Shown: positions 47,611 to 60,049 of the stretch, one piece after another
Layout of the letters: each line of letters begins with the position of its first letter
Numbering within the stretch: the stretch's first letter is position 1
The notes under the pieces: generated by a model
What the model was told of the DNA's origin: nothing
Database searches by the model: none
The model's input: the letters and a program-made list of their open reading frames with translations, nothing else
Position numbers and translations under genes: made by a program
Source of the DNA: Cryptomeria japonica
Lineage: Eukaryota; Streptophyta; Pinopsida; Cupressales; Cupressaceae
Assembly (NCBI RefSeq): GCF_030272615.1
Contig: NC_081413.1
Location: 565,889,010 to 565,953,009, forward strand
Direction of reading: 5' to 3'
Length of the DNA stretch: 64,000 nucleotides

Positions 47611-47740
47611 CAACCTGAGTTGGCCTAGTGGTGGAGAACTTGTGCTCTTGAAAGAGAGGTCACAAGTTCAACTCCCACAAGGGGGTAGGATATGTACACC
47701 TTATCAGCTTAGGCCCATTACATATATATATATATAAATA
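47611..47740 (+). mobile_element. tRNA-derived SINE, second copy
   Basis: GAGTTGGCCTAGTGGTGGAG (box A) and CACAAGTTCAACTCCC (box B) are followed by AGGGGGTAGGATATGTACA and a TA tail. It is nearly the same as 50439-50570. Flanking AAAATTA copies (47604-47610, 47741-47747) are a weak duplication. Confidence 0.72.
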
Positions 47741-49789
47741 AAAATTAATTAATAATAAAAAAATAAAGTAAATGATAAGAAATAACATTCACACAAATAA
47801 ATAAATATATATATTAATTGAAATAATATATAAATTTATATTTTAAAATTTCATTAAATATAGAAAATGTAGGTCTTAAGAACATTTACTATAATTATAA
47901 ATTAGTTTACAAGTTTTACATAGCATTAAAATCCATTTAAATATAGAAAGTTGAGTTATAATATTTAAATTCCTCTAGTTAGAGATAACTAATACAATTT
48001 TTTTTAAATAATTAAAATAATGACATTGAAATTAATATATTTAAATAAAAATAGATTTAAAAATTAAAAATAAAATTTACTATCAAATAATCAAATCAAT
48101 AAAAAATTTACTAATATTGAAGTGCACATTAATTTTCTGAATTGAAGTGCACTTCATTATGACTAAAATTTAGCATTAATAATTTCTAATTAGAATATCT
48201 AGAATTGTAGTAATTATTAGTACTTGTGTAGGCAATACTATTACATTGACTGAAGCGAATCAATCAATTAGTTTGCACCAATTAAAAGTGATTATTATTT
48301 TTCCTTTCAAAATAGACTTAGATTTTGTAAAGTTGAGATTTATATTTTTAAGATATAGTAGAAATTATTTATCTACGCTATGATTGGTTTAAATGCTTTG
48401 GTGTTGTAGGAGCAAATTTTTAGGAATTGTAGATTTTTTACATTTTTGTTTTTATTTCCTTATATGTTTTTTTTAAAAATGTCTATTTTAAATAGTTTTT
48501 TTCTTTGTTTATTATTTAGAATATTGTAAAAAAAATATTATTTCCAAATAGATATATAAATTGTAATAATTCTTTTTTATCTCAAAATATAGATGATAAA
48601 GACAATTATAGAGTTTTGACTTAGTTTAAATTAAATTAAATGAAAAATTAAACATAAAAATATATTTTTATTAAAAAAATAAACCTAATTATTATATGTA
48701 TTCTTTATAATTGTATTTTATATATCTCTTTGAAATCACTATTTTTAATACTTTTTTAAAATCATAAATCTTTTTTATCTTTTTTTATATCGATAATTAT
48801 ATGTATTTTATTGATATTCAAATTAAAGTACATAAGTTGTAGTGTCATCTATCCCACACCACAAAGAAACATTACCAAAATTTGCTCGAAAAGGATGTCT
48901 GTAGTATGATAAAACATCAACCAAAGCCTACCCCTGCCTGCTAGTATTCTGCCCTATACACCCATTTATACAATTTAACAATTTAAAACATATAACAATT
49001 GATCAAGTAACTACATAAACAAGATTTTAAAAAAAATAGTTTTTTCTTTTTCATTTCTTCCTTACTGCTTTCAAAGGCCCATCAACCCACTAGTCTTTCA
49101 TCTTGAATCTTGATTCTAGTTTTTCCTTTGGCCCTGCCTTCCTCTTTCCTTTGGCTCGCTCTCATTCCTTCTCCAACAGGTAATGAATCAACAAATTTCA
49201 ACCAATATATGCTTTTGCATGGTGCTCATCCTTGTGCATCCTTTACGTCCAGTGAATAAACAACATTGGCTGTTGAGGAGTCTCCACATTTGTGCCCTTG
49301 GCCACCTCTGTAGGCATAAACCCTACCCCCAAAATTTCCCTTTTCAACATATAATAAAGACCATACAACCAAACATTTTCTACACAACCCTTCAACACCC
49401 ATTCAACATCTTCTTTCCATCCAACCACCATGCGGCCACCATTGACACAATGTCTATATTTGTCCTACACCTATGTTTAGTCATCAAAACATCTTCACCT
49501 AGAAGTATTTCCATGATCTAAATGAAAATATTTGCATTAAATTTAAATATATTTTTCATTATTTTTTCAATGACTTTGCCCATAAATTCTAATTGTTGCC
49601 TTGGCATAATTAAGGAAAAGGTGGTCTCCATATTAAAATGTTGTTGCCACCTGTCCTCAATTGTGAGCACCAAGTGCTACCCATGTGTCGCATAACCCTG
49701 CTACCACACCCTTTCATTAATAGCTTCTGAAAATGGTGGTGTACTATTTTAACTTAGAGATCGAGATCAAGATTACAAAAATATTCCAT
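47741..49789. other. A/T-rich spacer
   Basis: No gene recognised; short Pro/Thr-rich frames at 49183-49521 have no known domain. Confidence 0.4.
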
Positions 49790-50215
49790 TGTGCTTTTTG
49801 GCCCATCATCAAGAGTCATTGCCCATTTGGATAGCATGTCCACCACATCATTCCTTGATCTCATCACATGCCCAAGTTCAAATTCCTCAAAAATTTCTAA
49901 TAAATTCTTAGCAATGATTATATATTTATTCAAATTTCACACATGTGTTTCACCCTTTTTATTGTATTAATAATAATCAAGGAATCTCCTTCAAGCCGTA
50001 TTTTCAAGAAGCCCAAATTTTTCCCCATTTTCAATGTTTCAATAGCCTCTTTAGCCTCAACTTCATTGTCTATTCCCTTTGCAAGTTTTGAAGCTCCAAT
50101 TGTTACAATATTGGGCCCTCCCAATCTTGTGCCACAAATCTAGCTTCTGATGGTCACAAGTTACCCTTTGAGACCCCATCAAAGTTAATTTTATACCATC
50201 CTTCCCTTGGCTTGG
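49790..50215 (-). pseudogene. LINE RNase H fragment
   Basis: The minus strand reads GWYKINFDGVSKGNL (first Asp, about 50210-50165), then in another frame NEVEAKEAIETLKMGKNLG (Glu) and IRLEGDSLIIINTI (third Asp). After a further shift, FEEFELGHVMRSRNDVVDML (about 49895-49835) is the final conserved block. These are the four RNase H motifs of plant LINEs, spread over frames by indels. Nothing of the RT remains upstream (rightward), so this is a short leftover. Confidence 0.7.
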
Positions 50216-50438
50216 ACCACTCCACGACCTTCACCTTCTCAAATATCGAATTAGCCCAAGCAAGCCCATTAACAGACCAATTTTTTAATTATTGTAATAT
50301 ATACAAAATAATTTAGTTACTTTTAATCATAAATTAAATATTTTTCATTAAGTCATTAAAAAATGCCTATTTTCACTTTTATAATTATTAATAGTTGTTT
50401 TATTTTAAGATGAATTATAATTAATATTACATAAATAT

Positions 50439-50570
50439 GTACGACCTTAGTTGACCTAGTGGTGGAGAATTTGTGCTCTTGATTCAAGAGAGGTCACAAG
50501 TTCAAATTCCATAAGGGGGTAAGGTATGTACAACTCATCGGCTTCAGCCTATTACCTATCAAAAAACAAA
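50439..50570 (+). mobile_element. tRNA-derived SINE, third copy, 13-bp target duplication
   Basis: ATTACATAAATAT occurs exactly at 50426-50438 and 50571-50583. The head has TTGACCTAGTGGTGGAG and GGTCACAAGTTCAAATTCC; the tail is CATCGGCTTCAGCCTATTACC and a short A-rich end. Insertion is well supported and fairly recent relative to the neighbours. Confidence 0.85.
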
Positions 50571-50583
50571 ATTACATAAATAT

Positions 50584-50647
50584 AATTAAAATAATATAAT
50601 ATTACACTACAAATTAATAATTATATTATAGAATAATTCTATTATTA

Positions 50648-50678
<31 letters not shown>

Positions 50679-51010
50679 TTCTAAATTAAATTAGGATTAT
50701 GTTCTTAAGAAAAATATATATTTTCACTATAAAATTTGTGTTATATTATAATTATCCATATTATTTTATTAAAGTAACAGTTATATAGTTAATATTACAT
50801 AAATATAATTATACTAATATAATTTTAAAATAACAATGATTCAAAATTATATTAATTAAAAATTAAAATAAATATTTTATTACAATTAAAAATTAGAACT
50901 AATATTTTTATTGCAATACTATGATGACAAGTACTCGCCACTACGTGGCACTTGTTTGTATTGTATCTATATTAGCTTTGATCAATTAAAAAAAAATTTA
51001 AAAATATAAT
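50584..51010. other. A/T-rich spacer with TA microsatellite
   Basis: (TA)n at about 50653-50680. Nothing else seen before the Tat2 LTR. Confidence 0.45.
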
Positions 51011-52453
51011 TGATGCCCTCCTAAATGGCACAAGGTTAGCAAATGATAAAATAACACAAAACACACAAAAACCGTTAATGTTAATCAATCAAAAACTAAT
51101 CTAAAAAGGCATACCAAAAGAGACACTAAAAGCATGCCAATATATCTAATAAACAAAACAAAGATTATGAGGCATCTCCAACTACCTCTTAGCATGGCTT
51201 TAGCTTCTTCTCCCTTGTTCCTCTCCTCTCCAAGTTCCAAAATAGTGTAGCTCTCAGCAGCTTTTTGCACTATGGATGCTTATGGAGGATTGAGATTTAG
51301 TATTATGCTTCAAATATGAAATAAAAAGCTAAATACTATGCTAGTGATGCTAAAATGGTTGATTTTACCAAAAAGACAAGATTTTAGTTATGCTATGCTA
51401 AATGCTCTCTAAAATGTCTATAGTCTAAATGCATACAAGTTTTCAGGATCTGGATTATGAAGGAATGGGTTCTATTTATAGGAAAAATGGAGCAATGGAT
51501 GGCCAGGATTGAAGGGTTTAATCAAGGGTCAAACTTGAAAGTTGGGGATCCATGTGCACAATTGGCACCAATGAAATGGCGACAAGTGTCAACATAGGGT
51601 TGGGTTGAAAGAAGAGGTTGGAGGCATTAAAGGCCTGAGAAGACCTCATGGTTATCTAAAGGCTAAGGGTCAAATCTAAGTTAGGTTTACCCACTGGATT
51701 AGGAGTTAATCCAAGGATAAACCTTTGTGCAAATGATTAAGAGATAATCATGGTCAAAGCATTAAAGGCCTGATGAGACCCTTGGGTTGGGTAAAGGTTG
51801 AGTCAAAACAAATGTTTTAACCATGTAGAAGGGTTGAATTAACCATTAATGGTTATTGGAGACTTTGGGGATTAAGTGGTTGAAGGTTGGAAGCCTTCAA
51901 TGGTTTTCAAAGACTTTAAGGATTTTGGTGGTTGAAGGTTGAAAGCCTTTAATGGTTACCAAAGACTTTTAGGCTTTGAGAAGTGACTCCATTTTGCTTA
52001 GGAATGTGACAAAGTTTAGAAAATGGTTTAGGCTAATTAGAAGTGATTAGAAGAATCTAGAAGGGGTTTAGGCATGCAAGTGGATTTGGTGGGTGAGGGA
52101 AAATAGGATTTTATTTAAAATAAAAATTCATTTATTTCAATAAATGTGTGCAAGTTGCATTTGTAGGAAAATGCAAGTGGGGGGATAATGATTTAAATAA
52201 ATGTTTGATTTAATTTATTTAAAAGAGGAAAAAGGGATTTTAATTAAATAAATAGATTTTATTTATTTAATTAATTGGAATTTGATTTTAATGAATTAAT
52301 TAAAATAAATTGAATAATTTATTTAATTAATAGAAGAATGTTTGGAGATGAATTAATTAAATATTAATTTAATTAACTAATGGCTAGTGGATTTTTAACC
52401 AAATAAATAGCAAATATTCATTTAATTAAAATGGACAGATTTATGTGACTACA
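51011..52453 (-). repeat. Tat2 3' LTR
   Basis: The right edge is firm: the minus strand reads TGTAGTCACATAAATC after a polypurine tract. The left edge TGATGCCCTCC is inferred from the expected terminal CA (minus) and likeness to the Tat1 edge, because the partner LTR is outside the window. CTATTTATAGG near 51472 is a minus-strand TATA box as in Tat1. Confidence 0.7.
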
Positions 52454-52470
52454 TTTGCCCCTCTTTGAGA
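52454..52470 (-). promoter_or_regulatory. Tat2 polypurine tract
   Basis: TCTCAAAGAGGGGCAAA on the minus strand directly before the 3' LTR, the same as in Tat1. Confidence 0.75.
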
Positions 52471-52764
52471 CGGTGTGGTTTATCACGTCGTTTCAAAGAA
52501 ATAAAAATTGGTGTGAAGAAAAATGCCCCATAAAATTTAAATTTAATGGGTGGTATGCCCCCTTGAGAGATGGGCCGAAAAATTTTGAAAAATCGGGCAA
52601 TCTCTCGAAAAAGAAGGAAAATTGGCAGGGTGGTAGAAGAGAAGAAGTTAGGTATACTGGTGAGAAATAGAAGAAATCGGGGGAAACATGGAGAAATGGG
52701 GGGCTCGGGAAGTTCATGGGGACCACGGCGATGAGCGGGGCGAAGTTACTGTGACGGCGAGGGG

Positions 52765-52771
52765 TATAAAT
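52765..52771 (+). promoter_or_regulatory. Possible TATA box of the antisense ORF
   Basis: TATAAAT in a local G-rich context, about 100 bases before the ATG at 52868 and on the plus strand, so it is placed to drive the plant-mobile-domain ORF independently of the LTR. Confidence 0.45.
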
Positions 52772-53035
52772 GGGGTGAAAGGGGGGAAAATAGGATCCTT
52801 TGTGACCGCGACCAGTTGAAAACGAGAGCTCTGATAGTGACATTTGGAGGAGCGAGGAGTAGCTACGATGCCGATTCTGATCACCGAGCACCAATTCGAG
52901 CGAGTCCGTCAGTTCCAGCGCCCAGACGACTACGGACTAGTGGTATGCAAATTCGAAAACTTAACTTTTATGCATTTTTGATAGGTTTTTAGCTGAGTCC
53001 AAGTCAAGTCAGAGCAAGAGTGCTGGAATTTTGGT

Positions 53036-53310
53036 TTTGGCGCTTTTGCTCCATGAATTAGCGCTATTGTGCCGCAATAGTGCTATTGTGCTCTTGTTTG
53101 AGCGCTTTTGGTTTTAATTAGCGCTAATGTATGCAAGTTTTAGCGCTATTGACTAACTAGCGCTATTGACGTTAAGTAGCGTTATTGTAGATCTTTTTTA
53201 GCGCGGTTGTAATTGTAGCACTTTTGTATAGCTGTTTGAGCGCTTTTGCCAAGGTAGTAGCGCTATTGTGTAAAACTAGCGCTTTTGTAGGTAAAATAGT
53301 ACTTTTGCCT
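53036..53310. repeat. Interspersed AGCGCTATTG/AGCGCTTTTG motif cluster
   Basis: About 14 copies of TAGCGCT(A/T)TTG or close variants occur at 12-30 bp spacing inside the intron of the antisense ORF. The core TAGCGCTA is palindromic. Confidence 0.8.
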
Positions 53311-54777
53311 TAGAATAAAGAGATGCCCCAGTTTTGGACAAAACAAATCTCCTGATGCCAATGAGTGATGGATGGCGAGGTGAAGTGGGAGTTGTTTTGA
53401 ACCATAGCAGCCTGATGAGACTTAGGTCATTTGTTAGGATAACTGCCTGTTGAAGTCTAGGTGGCCATGATTGCTTACCTGTTGAGACCCGAAGATACTT
53501 GATCAAAGTATCTGATGATAGTCTAGGTTTAAACTTAAGAAAGTTTGAAAACAAAACAACTGATAGTGATGTGGTGAATGTCTATGTGCAGGAGGATTTG
53601 CGCGTGTTACAGTTACGCGAGCGTCATCCTGCGACACAGGGGTTGCAGGACCGGTTGACTCAGGCGGAGATAGACTGTATTGCAGCTACTGGCTTCTACG
53701 AGGTGATGCACATGCCCGTGATTCGGATGAATCATGGCCTGATTACAGCATTGGCAGAACGGTGGCACAGTGAGATGTGTACGTTTCATTTAGCATAGGG
53801 AGAGATGACTATGACCTTGGAGGACGTGTGGCGTATCTTTCGGATTCTGATTCGGGGGGAGCTGGTTACATACGATAGATCCTGGGGGACCATGTCATGT
53901 TAGAGGATTTTTGACAATGATGTATATATTGACGATGGCTCAATCGCATGGGAGGATATAGCGACACTATATGAGCCCCTTCCAGCAGTGTTGTCAGGGA
54001 TTGTGGGAGGACTTCTATGTCCAGACAGATGGTCACATGGATTGGCAGTGGGATGGGGACAGGTGATAGAGATGATGATGACCGAGGGGACTCGATTTGC
54101 ATGGGGGCCGTGCGTGCTAGCGCACATGTATCAGGAGCTCCACGAGGTAGTGTACCGAGAGAGAGGTTCCTTAGCAGTGGGCATGACACTGCTACATGTG
54201 TGGGCATGGGAGCACCTACCAGTGACTCGACCAGTGAGTCTCAGATTTCGGGCCGTGGACCAGCCATACATATTTATGTATAGTGGCATGATGAGTCAGC
54301 CCCACTTGGGGAAGTTAGAGTGGTGGTGGCGGGCATTGGATGACTTGGAGGCAGTGATATGGCAGCCATACGTGGAGTGTGAGCCATGGGGTTGATGACG
54401 CAGAGGCACTGCCATATGTCTTCATGACCCGATTCCTGATTGGGAGGACCTCCTATCATGTAGAGAGACAAGTGCCTGGCCGAGTGATGAGGCAGTTCGG
54501 ACGGCAGCAGGGACTGTCTAGTGGATCCGGAGAGTATGCTCGAGTTATTCGGGAGCGGTATGCATGGGGTCCAATGCTACCATATGATCAGGCACTGGCA
54601 GAGTTTTGGACACTGCAGGTGAGGCCATGGGACCTACGACCGAGGGTCGTTGATGCAGGGGTGACGGCGGAGTATACACAGTACCGAGCGGCACACCCGA
54701 TCCGATGGATATCAGACCTGGCAGAGCCGATCCCAGCCTTTGAGGATGAAAGGGGACGGGGACGAGGATGGAGAGTA

Positions 54778-54888
54778 GGAGGTCGAGGAGGAGATGGAGG
54801 AGGAGGAGGAGGAGATGGAGGAGATGGAGGAGGAGGAGGAGATGGAGGTGGTGGAGGAGGAGGTGGTGGTTTGGGGATGCCGAGGTAG
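54778..54888. repeat. GGA/GGT-rich low-complexity tract
   Basis: Runs of GGAGGAGGAGATGG encode the Gly-rich segment of the antisense ORF; on the other strand they give meaningless His/Leu frames. Confidence 0.85.
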
Positions 54889-55344
54889 CAGAGAGGGAGA
54901 GGTGGACTACCTCTTCAGATATCATAGGGACCTTTGGTACAAAGGAGAGTGTAGCTGAGTGGGAGGGGGATGGAGAGAGAGATCCTGATGGATAGAGGAG
55001 AGGGGATCACTAGAGAGGGTGGGGTAGGGGAGGGACCTACTAGAGAGGGTGATACAGGTGAGGCAACGATGGACACCGGGGAGGGAGCTATTGGAGATCT
55101 GTGGGATCATATGATAGTTCATTTGCAGACCCAGATAGAGAGGTTAGAGGAGGAGGTAGCAGCTAGGGATGTGCAGCTTTTTGCACGAGAGTCAGAGCTG
55201 ACAGTGGTGCTGCAGGAGAGAGATACTGCGGTGGAGAGATTGGCCGAGCTGCAGGAGAGGGTTCGGATGGGAGTAGGAGCACAGGGTCCTACAAGGGAGG
55301 TGATGAGGGAGATGCGGCGAGCACAGGCCGAGATAGACTACTAG

Positions 55345-58209
55345 CGGGGCTTATATGAGTAGGTTGTACTAGTTAGCCAGTGAGCTCTCAGCTATTCACA
55401 GATGTGGCAGGCCAGATCCGAGCGATCACAGAGGGTGCAGAGCAGTGGGGGTGTGATGGGTCCTCTACGGCAGGAGAGATCAGGGGATGCAGGAGGGAGT
55501 GGGGGTTTGATGAGGCCTCCATGGAGAGATGGATCAGGTGGTGCAGGCACCAGTGGGAGAGCAGGTGGCGCTGGTGGTGGTGGTATAGCATCTGACCAGA
55601 GCGGCTTTTGAGAGAGCATTTTTGCATACATGTATTGTATCATTGTCTATTTATGGACTATATCTTGGATGGCTCTTGGTAGCCGATTTTGTAGATTTCA
55701 TTGTACTCTGATATATGAGATGAGATATATATATGAGGAGAGCCCATATTGTGGTGATATGCATTTGATTATGTATGGATGTTTATGCATGATGATGATT
55801 TATTGCTTAGATGGATATGTGTACATGTATGCATTTGATGAGATGTTTCCTATATGCATGTTTTTATGATGATTTATGATGTGGTATACTGACATATGAA
55901 TGCAGGTTTATATGTATATGATGTATTTGATTTGTGATATAATGCTTTATGTATGTAATGCCATGATGATATATGCTTATGCTTGATGTATGAACAGGAT
56001 TTTGGTGTTTCCTATTGCGATGTAATGATGAGATAATGTGAATGCAATAGTTGTATGAATGTTGTGATGTATGAATATGCATCTAGATGTGTTTTAGATG
56101 AATGTAATATGGATAAACAAAATGTAAAGTACACATGTTTATATGATAATGTCTAAATGAATGTATTTATATAATGGATATATGAAATGGTATGAACCAA
56201 TGTTTGGTAAACAAATGGATTTATGACTCTAAATGTTTAAATATGTTTAAGTAAAAATGATGATATGATGATACTAGAACTTATGATTTGAATAATTGTA
56301 CCCTAATGCAATTAAAAATGGATAATGAAATGTAATGTGAAATGACTCCTAAAATGTGCCTAATAAGATATGTTTAATAAATGGATGAATGAATGCCCCT
56401 TTTAACTATAAAGGAATGGATGCAATGATAAATGATAAAGGATAATGAAATGATGATGAATAATCAACACTATATGAATTCTTAGTAAAGGACTAAATAT
56501 AATCAAAGACAATTTAATCCCATGAATGGATCTAATTATTTATGATTAATGTAATGATGCAAAATGATTGATGAAAACTAATGTCAAGAAAACGAATTAT
56601 AGTTTAAAAATGACATGAATGTTTTTGATGTAAGATGCAACTAAATGTTTAATGCAAGATGCAACTAAATGTGAGGATGATATGATCATGAGGAATGCAA
56701 GGTTTGTAAGACTTTGCATAATGCATTGATGATGTATCAGAGTACTCAGTCATGATTGTATCCAAGACTAGCTTTATTGGTCATTTTTGCATGTAACTCC
56801 TTCATATGAATGAATGAATGGATGGGTGATATGCAACGGAATGCAAGATATAAACAGATGAGGCAAAATGATGATCTATAGTGCTCTATTTTCATCATTG
56901 AGCTTTAAAATGTTGGAAGAGAATACAAGAATCTTGACATAATGATTCAAGATGACTTGAGTATTTCTTTCATGGATTTAATATAGCAAGTTAATACAAA
57001 CGACTTGATATAAGGGTCAAGTTGATCAGAGTATTGCTTGCGGAACAGACAAGGATTATCTTCTTTCATGCATGACTTGGATCATCCTCCTTGATCTTAG
57101 GCTGATCAGATCTTGAGACAAGTGCATACCGTACTAAGAAATAAAACCTTTATCCAATTTGGAGGGGGAGGAACCAAAGAATGAGCTTTGTACCTACAAA
57201 CAAACAGTATATACATAAAGAATAAAGAATAAGGATCCTTGATAATGGTTCATGTCCATATGGTCGAGGTATACGCTGTAGTCAGCAAGCCATAATGATC
57301 TATGACTGCATTTGGCATAAGATCACGTAGCTTAGTGAACTTCCCACGTAGACACCATTAGTACATGCCCCAGAACTTCATCGGAAATAATGCACAAACG
57401 ATACAAAACAATGCTGAGAGATTCCGATACAGATAAACAAATGAATTGTACTCACAAATCAACCAAGTATTCGATAGCTTAACATAATTTTCTTGTCAAA
57501 GAAAACGTCACTTTTGTCTTTGTTTTGATAAGGAAGGATGCATCCTTGTTGAAGACAGTTTTGAGTGTTGATGTTGATTGTGTGGTTTGATTGATAAATG
57601 GTCATCGTGTGAGTATTTTGTCAATGTTTGTGTTGCATCTACGTGAATGAGTATGTACAATGTGTTGCCATGTTTTTGTGTGATTTTCGATGGTTTTTTC
57701 GATGTTTTTGGATTTTGTGAGACATTTTTCTGAATGTTTTTGGTATTTTGATGATTGTTTGAATGTTTTTGGATTTTTGATGATTGTTTGAATGAAGAAC
57801 TTAATGAATCATAAGACAATGTAGAATCCACTTCCATCAATAGGTTAAAGGCATTGCCCCCAGTTTTAGACATGACTATGAAAAAGTGGGATTGCAAGAT
57901 GTATGGAGTACTATCATAATTGCAGAGGAATAACAAGCCATGGTTGATGGATGGATGGATGTATGTATGAAGTAGATGTGATCGCAACAAGTATGAAAGA
58001 CAATGGAGCCATAGCTTTTACGAGTGGCACCTGTTTGCCAGGTTTTCACCATCGTACTTACCCAAGGTGCCACCGGAGTGGTTGTTCACCATTTGGATGC
58101 ATGATTTTTCTTTACTTTTTTGAATGTTTTTTTTAATTTTCTTCAGGACATTTTTCTGAATGTTTTTGGTATTTTTGATGATGCAGGAGAGCCTGATGCT
58201 CTGTACAGC
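55345..58209. other. Tat2 3' region between antisense ORF and integrase
   Basis: No gene. 55700-56750 is rich in ATGATATGATG-type wording. The block near 56890-57060 (CATCATTGAGCTTTAAAATG, ATAGCAAGTTAATACAAA) matches Tat1 at 11375-11530. GAATGTTTTTGG is repeated near 57680-57800. Confidence 0.55.
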
Positions 58210-59283
58210 TTATGTGTAAAACCGTTTGAGGTGCATGTTGTTGATTAGATCTGCGAGCGGTTCTCCTTCTGATGTAGCCAACTGATATGCCTCGGACCTG
58301 AATACAGCAGTGACAACATATGGGCCCAGCCAGTTTGATTCAAACTTGCCTTGATGTTCTCTGTTTCGTTGGTTGCGAGGATTCTCTCGTAGAACAAGAT
58401 CACCTACCTCAAATGTACGAGATCTAACTCGGTGATTGTAGCTTCTGCTCATGCACTGCTGATAGGCTTTGAGATGATTATATGCAGCTTGTCGCTTCTC
58501 ATCTAGTAACTCTAAGTCCTGCAGACGGGATACTCTGTATGCTTCATCATCGATGAGGTTGTGCAAGGAAACCCATAAGGATGGTATCTCGACCTCAATA
58601 GGTAAGATAGCTTTAGCACCATAGACCAATGAGTAAGGAGTTGCACCTGTAGGGGTTCGAATGCTAGTTCGATATGCCCATAGTGCTGAATTCAGTTGAA
58701 CATGCCAATCACGGCCGGCATCATTGACTGTCTTCTTTAGGATTCTTAATATATTTTTATTAGATGCTTCGGCCTGACCATTGCCTTGTGGGTAATAGGG
58801 AGTGGAAAAGCGGTGTTGGATATGAAATTTCTCACAAAGTTCACGGACATCCTGATTTTTGAAAGGAAGACCGTTATCTGTGATGATGGACATGGGTACA
58901 CCATACCGGCCGATGATGTAATTGAGGATGAATGAGGCGATCTGCTTGCCGGTGACTTGGGTAAGTGGAACAGCTTCGATCCACTTTGTGAAATATTCGG
59001 TGGCGGTAATGATAAATTTATGGTCGTTGGATGAAGATGGATGAATCTTACCCACAAGGTCAAGGCCCCATTCACAAAAAGGCCATGGTGTCGTGATTGG
59101 TTGCAGTTCCTCTGCTGGTGCATGTATCAGGTCACCATGAACTTGGCATTTCTTGCACTTCTTGACAAAGTAGTAGGAATCCTTTTCCATAGATGGCCAA
59201 TAGTATCCAGCTCGCATGATCTTCTTGGCTAGTGATGGACCGCTTGCATGAGTTCCGCAAATTCCTTCATGTACCTCTTCCAA
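58210..59283 (-). pseudogene. Tat2 integrase (open frame, severed from pol by a frameshift)
   Basis: A 357-codon uninterrupted frame. The HHCC zinc finger is H5, H12, C43 and C46 (HEGICGTH, CKKC). The catalytic triad is D75 (WGLDLVG), D136 (ITDNGLPF) and E172 (GQAEASNK), with the canonical 35-residue spacing between the last two. WAYRTSIRTPTGATPYSLVYG follows, shown here as WAYRTSIRTPTG and YSLVYGAKAILP, and the GPY motif NWLGPYVVTAVF lies near the C-terminus. It ends MHLKRFYT and a stop at 58210. A one-base shift near 59285 breaks its link to the preceding RNase H frame (EQGEITK). All active-site residues are intact, so the domain itself looks functional at sequence level. Confidence 0.88.
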
Positions 59284-60049
59284 AACCTTTTGTTATCTCA
59301 CCTTGTTCCAGACATCGAAGGAGAGTACCATCAAGACTACGTCGGTATAGGGTTTCGGCAATAATGGTATATCGAGCAGTTTGGCGAATGAAGGTTTTAC
59401 GTTGGTTATTTGATTGGTCGGGAGGAAGGGTGTGATCGCGGAGATAGGTGTAGAACTCACCGTACCATGGGGATTCAGAACCGACAAGGTGACATATCAT
59501 TTCGGATTCGGGGATATCATAAGCGGGGATCCAAAGCTGTTCTACCAAGAACTCGTAGCGTGTTGAATTCTGTGGAAGATCTAGTAGAGATGCGATGGTA
59601 GCCATAGCATCAGTAGCTCGATTCTGATCTCGTGGTATCTGCTCAAAGGTGATAGTAGTAAATGATGTCTTTAAAGTGTCCACCATTTGCTTATATGGCA
59701 TGAGTTTATCATCTTTGGTCTGATACTCATCTGTTGCTTGTCGAATGACTAGTTGTGAGTTGCCATATACTTGCAGTTCTTGTAATTTCCATTGTATGGC
59801 TAACCTGAGTCCTGTGATCAAGGCCTCATACTCTGCTATGTTGTTGGTGCATGGAAATGTGAGCCTGTAAGACTTCGGGATGCTATCACCTTGAGGTGTG
59901 ATAAACAGAATGCCTGCCCCCGAGCCGTGCCTAGTGTATGAACCATCAAAGTATAATTTCCATGACTGTGCTTCTGTGATCATGAATATCTCTTCATCTG
60001 GAAAATTGGAAATGAGGGGATGATCGCCTAGGAGATGTGCATCGGCCAA
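59267..60049 (-). pseudogene. Tat2 second (archaeal-type) RNase H
   Basis: 260 codons. Acidic positions: D35 (LYFDGSYTRH), E73 or E75 (NNIAEYEALITG), N97 where Asp is expected (VYGNSQLV) and D147 (ATDAMAT). The Asp-to-Asn change at the third position would harm catalysis; the Tat1 copy still has Asp there. The domain is followed by the spacer CHLVGSESPWYGEFYTYL and the linker to integrase. It starts just after a TAG (60050) that separates it from the RT-RNase H frame. Confidence 0.85.

Larger units (their letters stand above)
52868..55344 (+). pseudogene. Antisense ORF of Tat2 with plant mobile domain, Gly-rich and coiled-coil tail
   Basis: Exon 1 (52868-52942) encodes 25 residues from MPILITEHQFERV. 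A phase-0 intron with GTATGC donor and TGTGCAG acceptor (52943-53591) leads to exon 2. This shows the plant mobile domain: ERHPATQGL, VIRMNHGLITALAERW, TFHLA, GEMTMTLEDVWRIFR, FAWGPCVLAHMYQEL, MTLLHVWAWEHLPV and, after a frameshift near 54390, RQVPGRVMRQFG. A Gly-rich run of GGD/GGG (54780-54885) and a coiled coil (LQTQIERLEEEVAARD, to 55344) follow. In-frame TAG at 53796 and 53901, TAG at 54886 and two more before 54970 break it. This domain is shared by host MAIN/MAIL1 proteins, which act in silencing and genome stability, and by transposons. It is on the strand opposite to pol. Its role in the element is unknown. Confidence 0.75.

Noticed and set aside
49183-49521. 112-codon plus-strand frame
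   Set aside because: The residue make-up is typical of random A/T-rich DNA, with no motif or splice context.
54545-54925. Minus-strand His/Leu-rich frame
   Set aside because: It is the complement of the GGA-rich segment encoding the Gly-rich tail of the plant-mobile-domain ORF.
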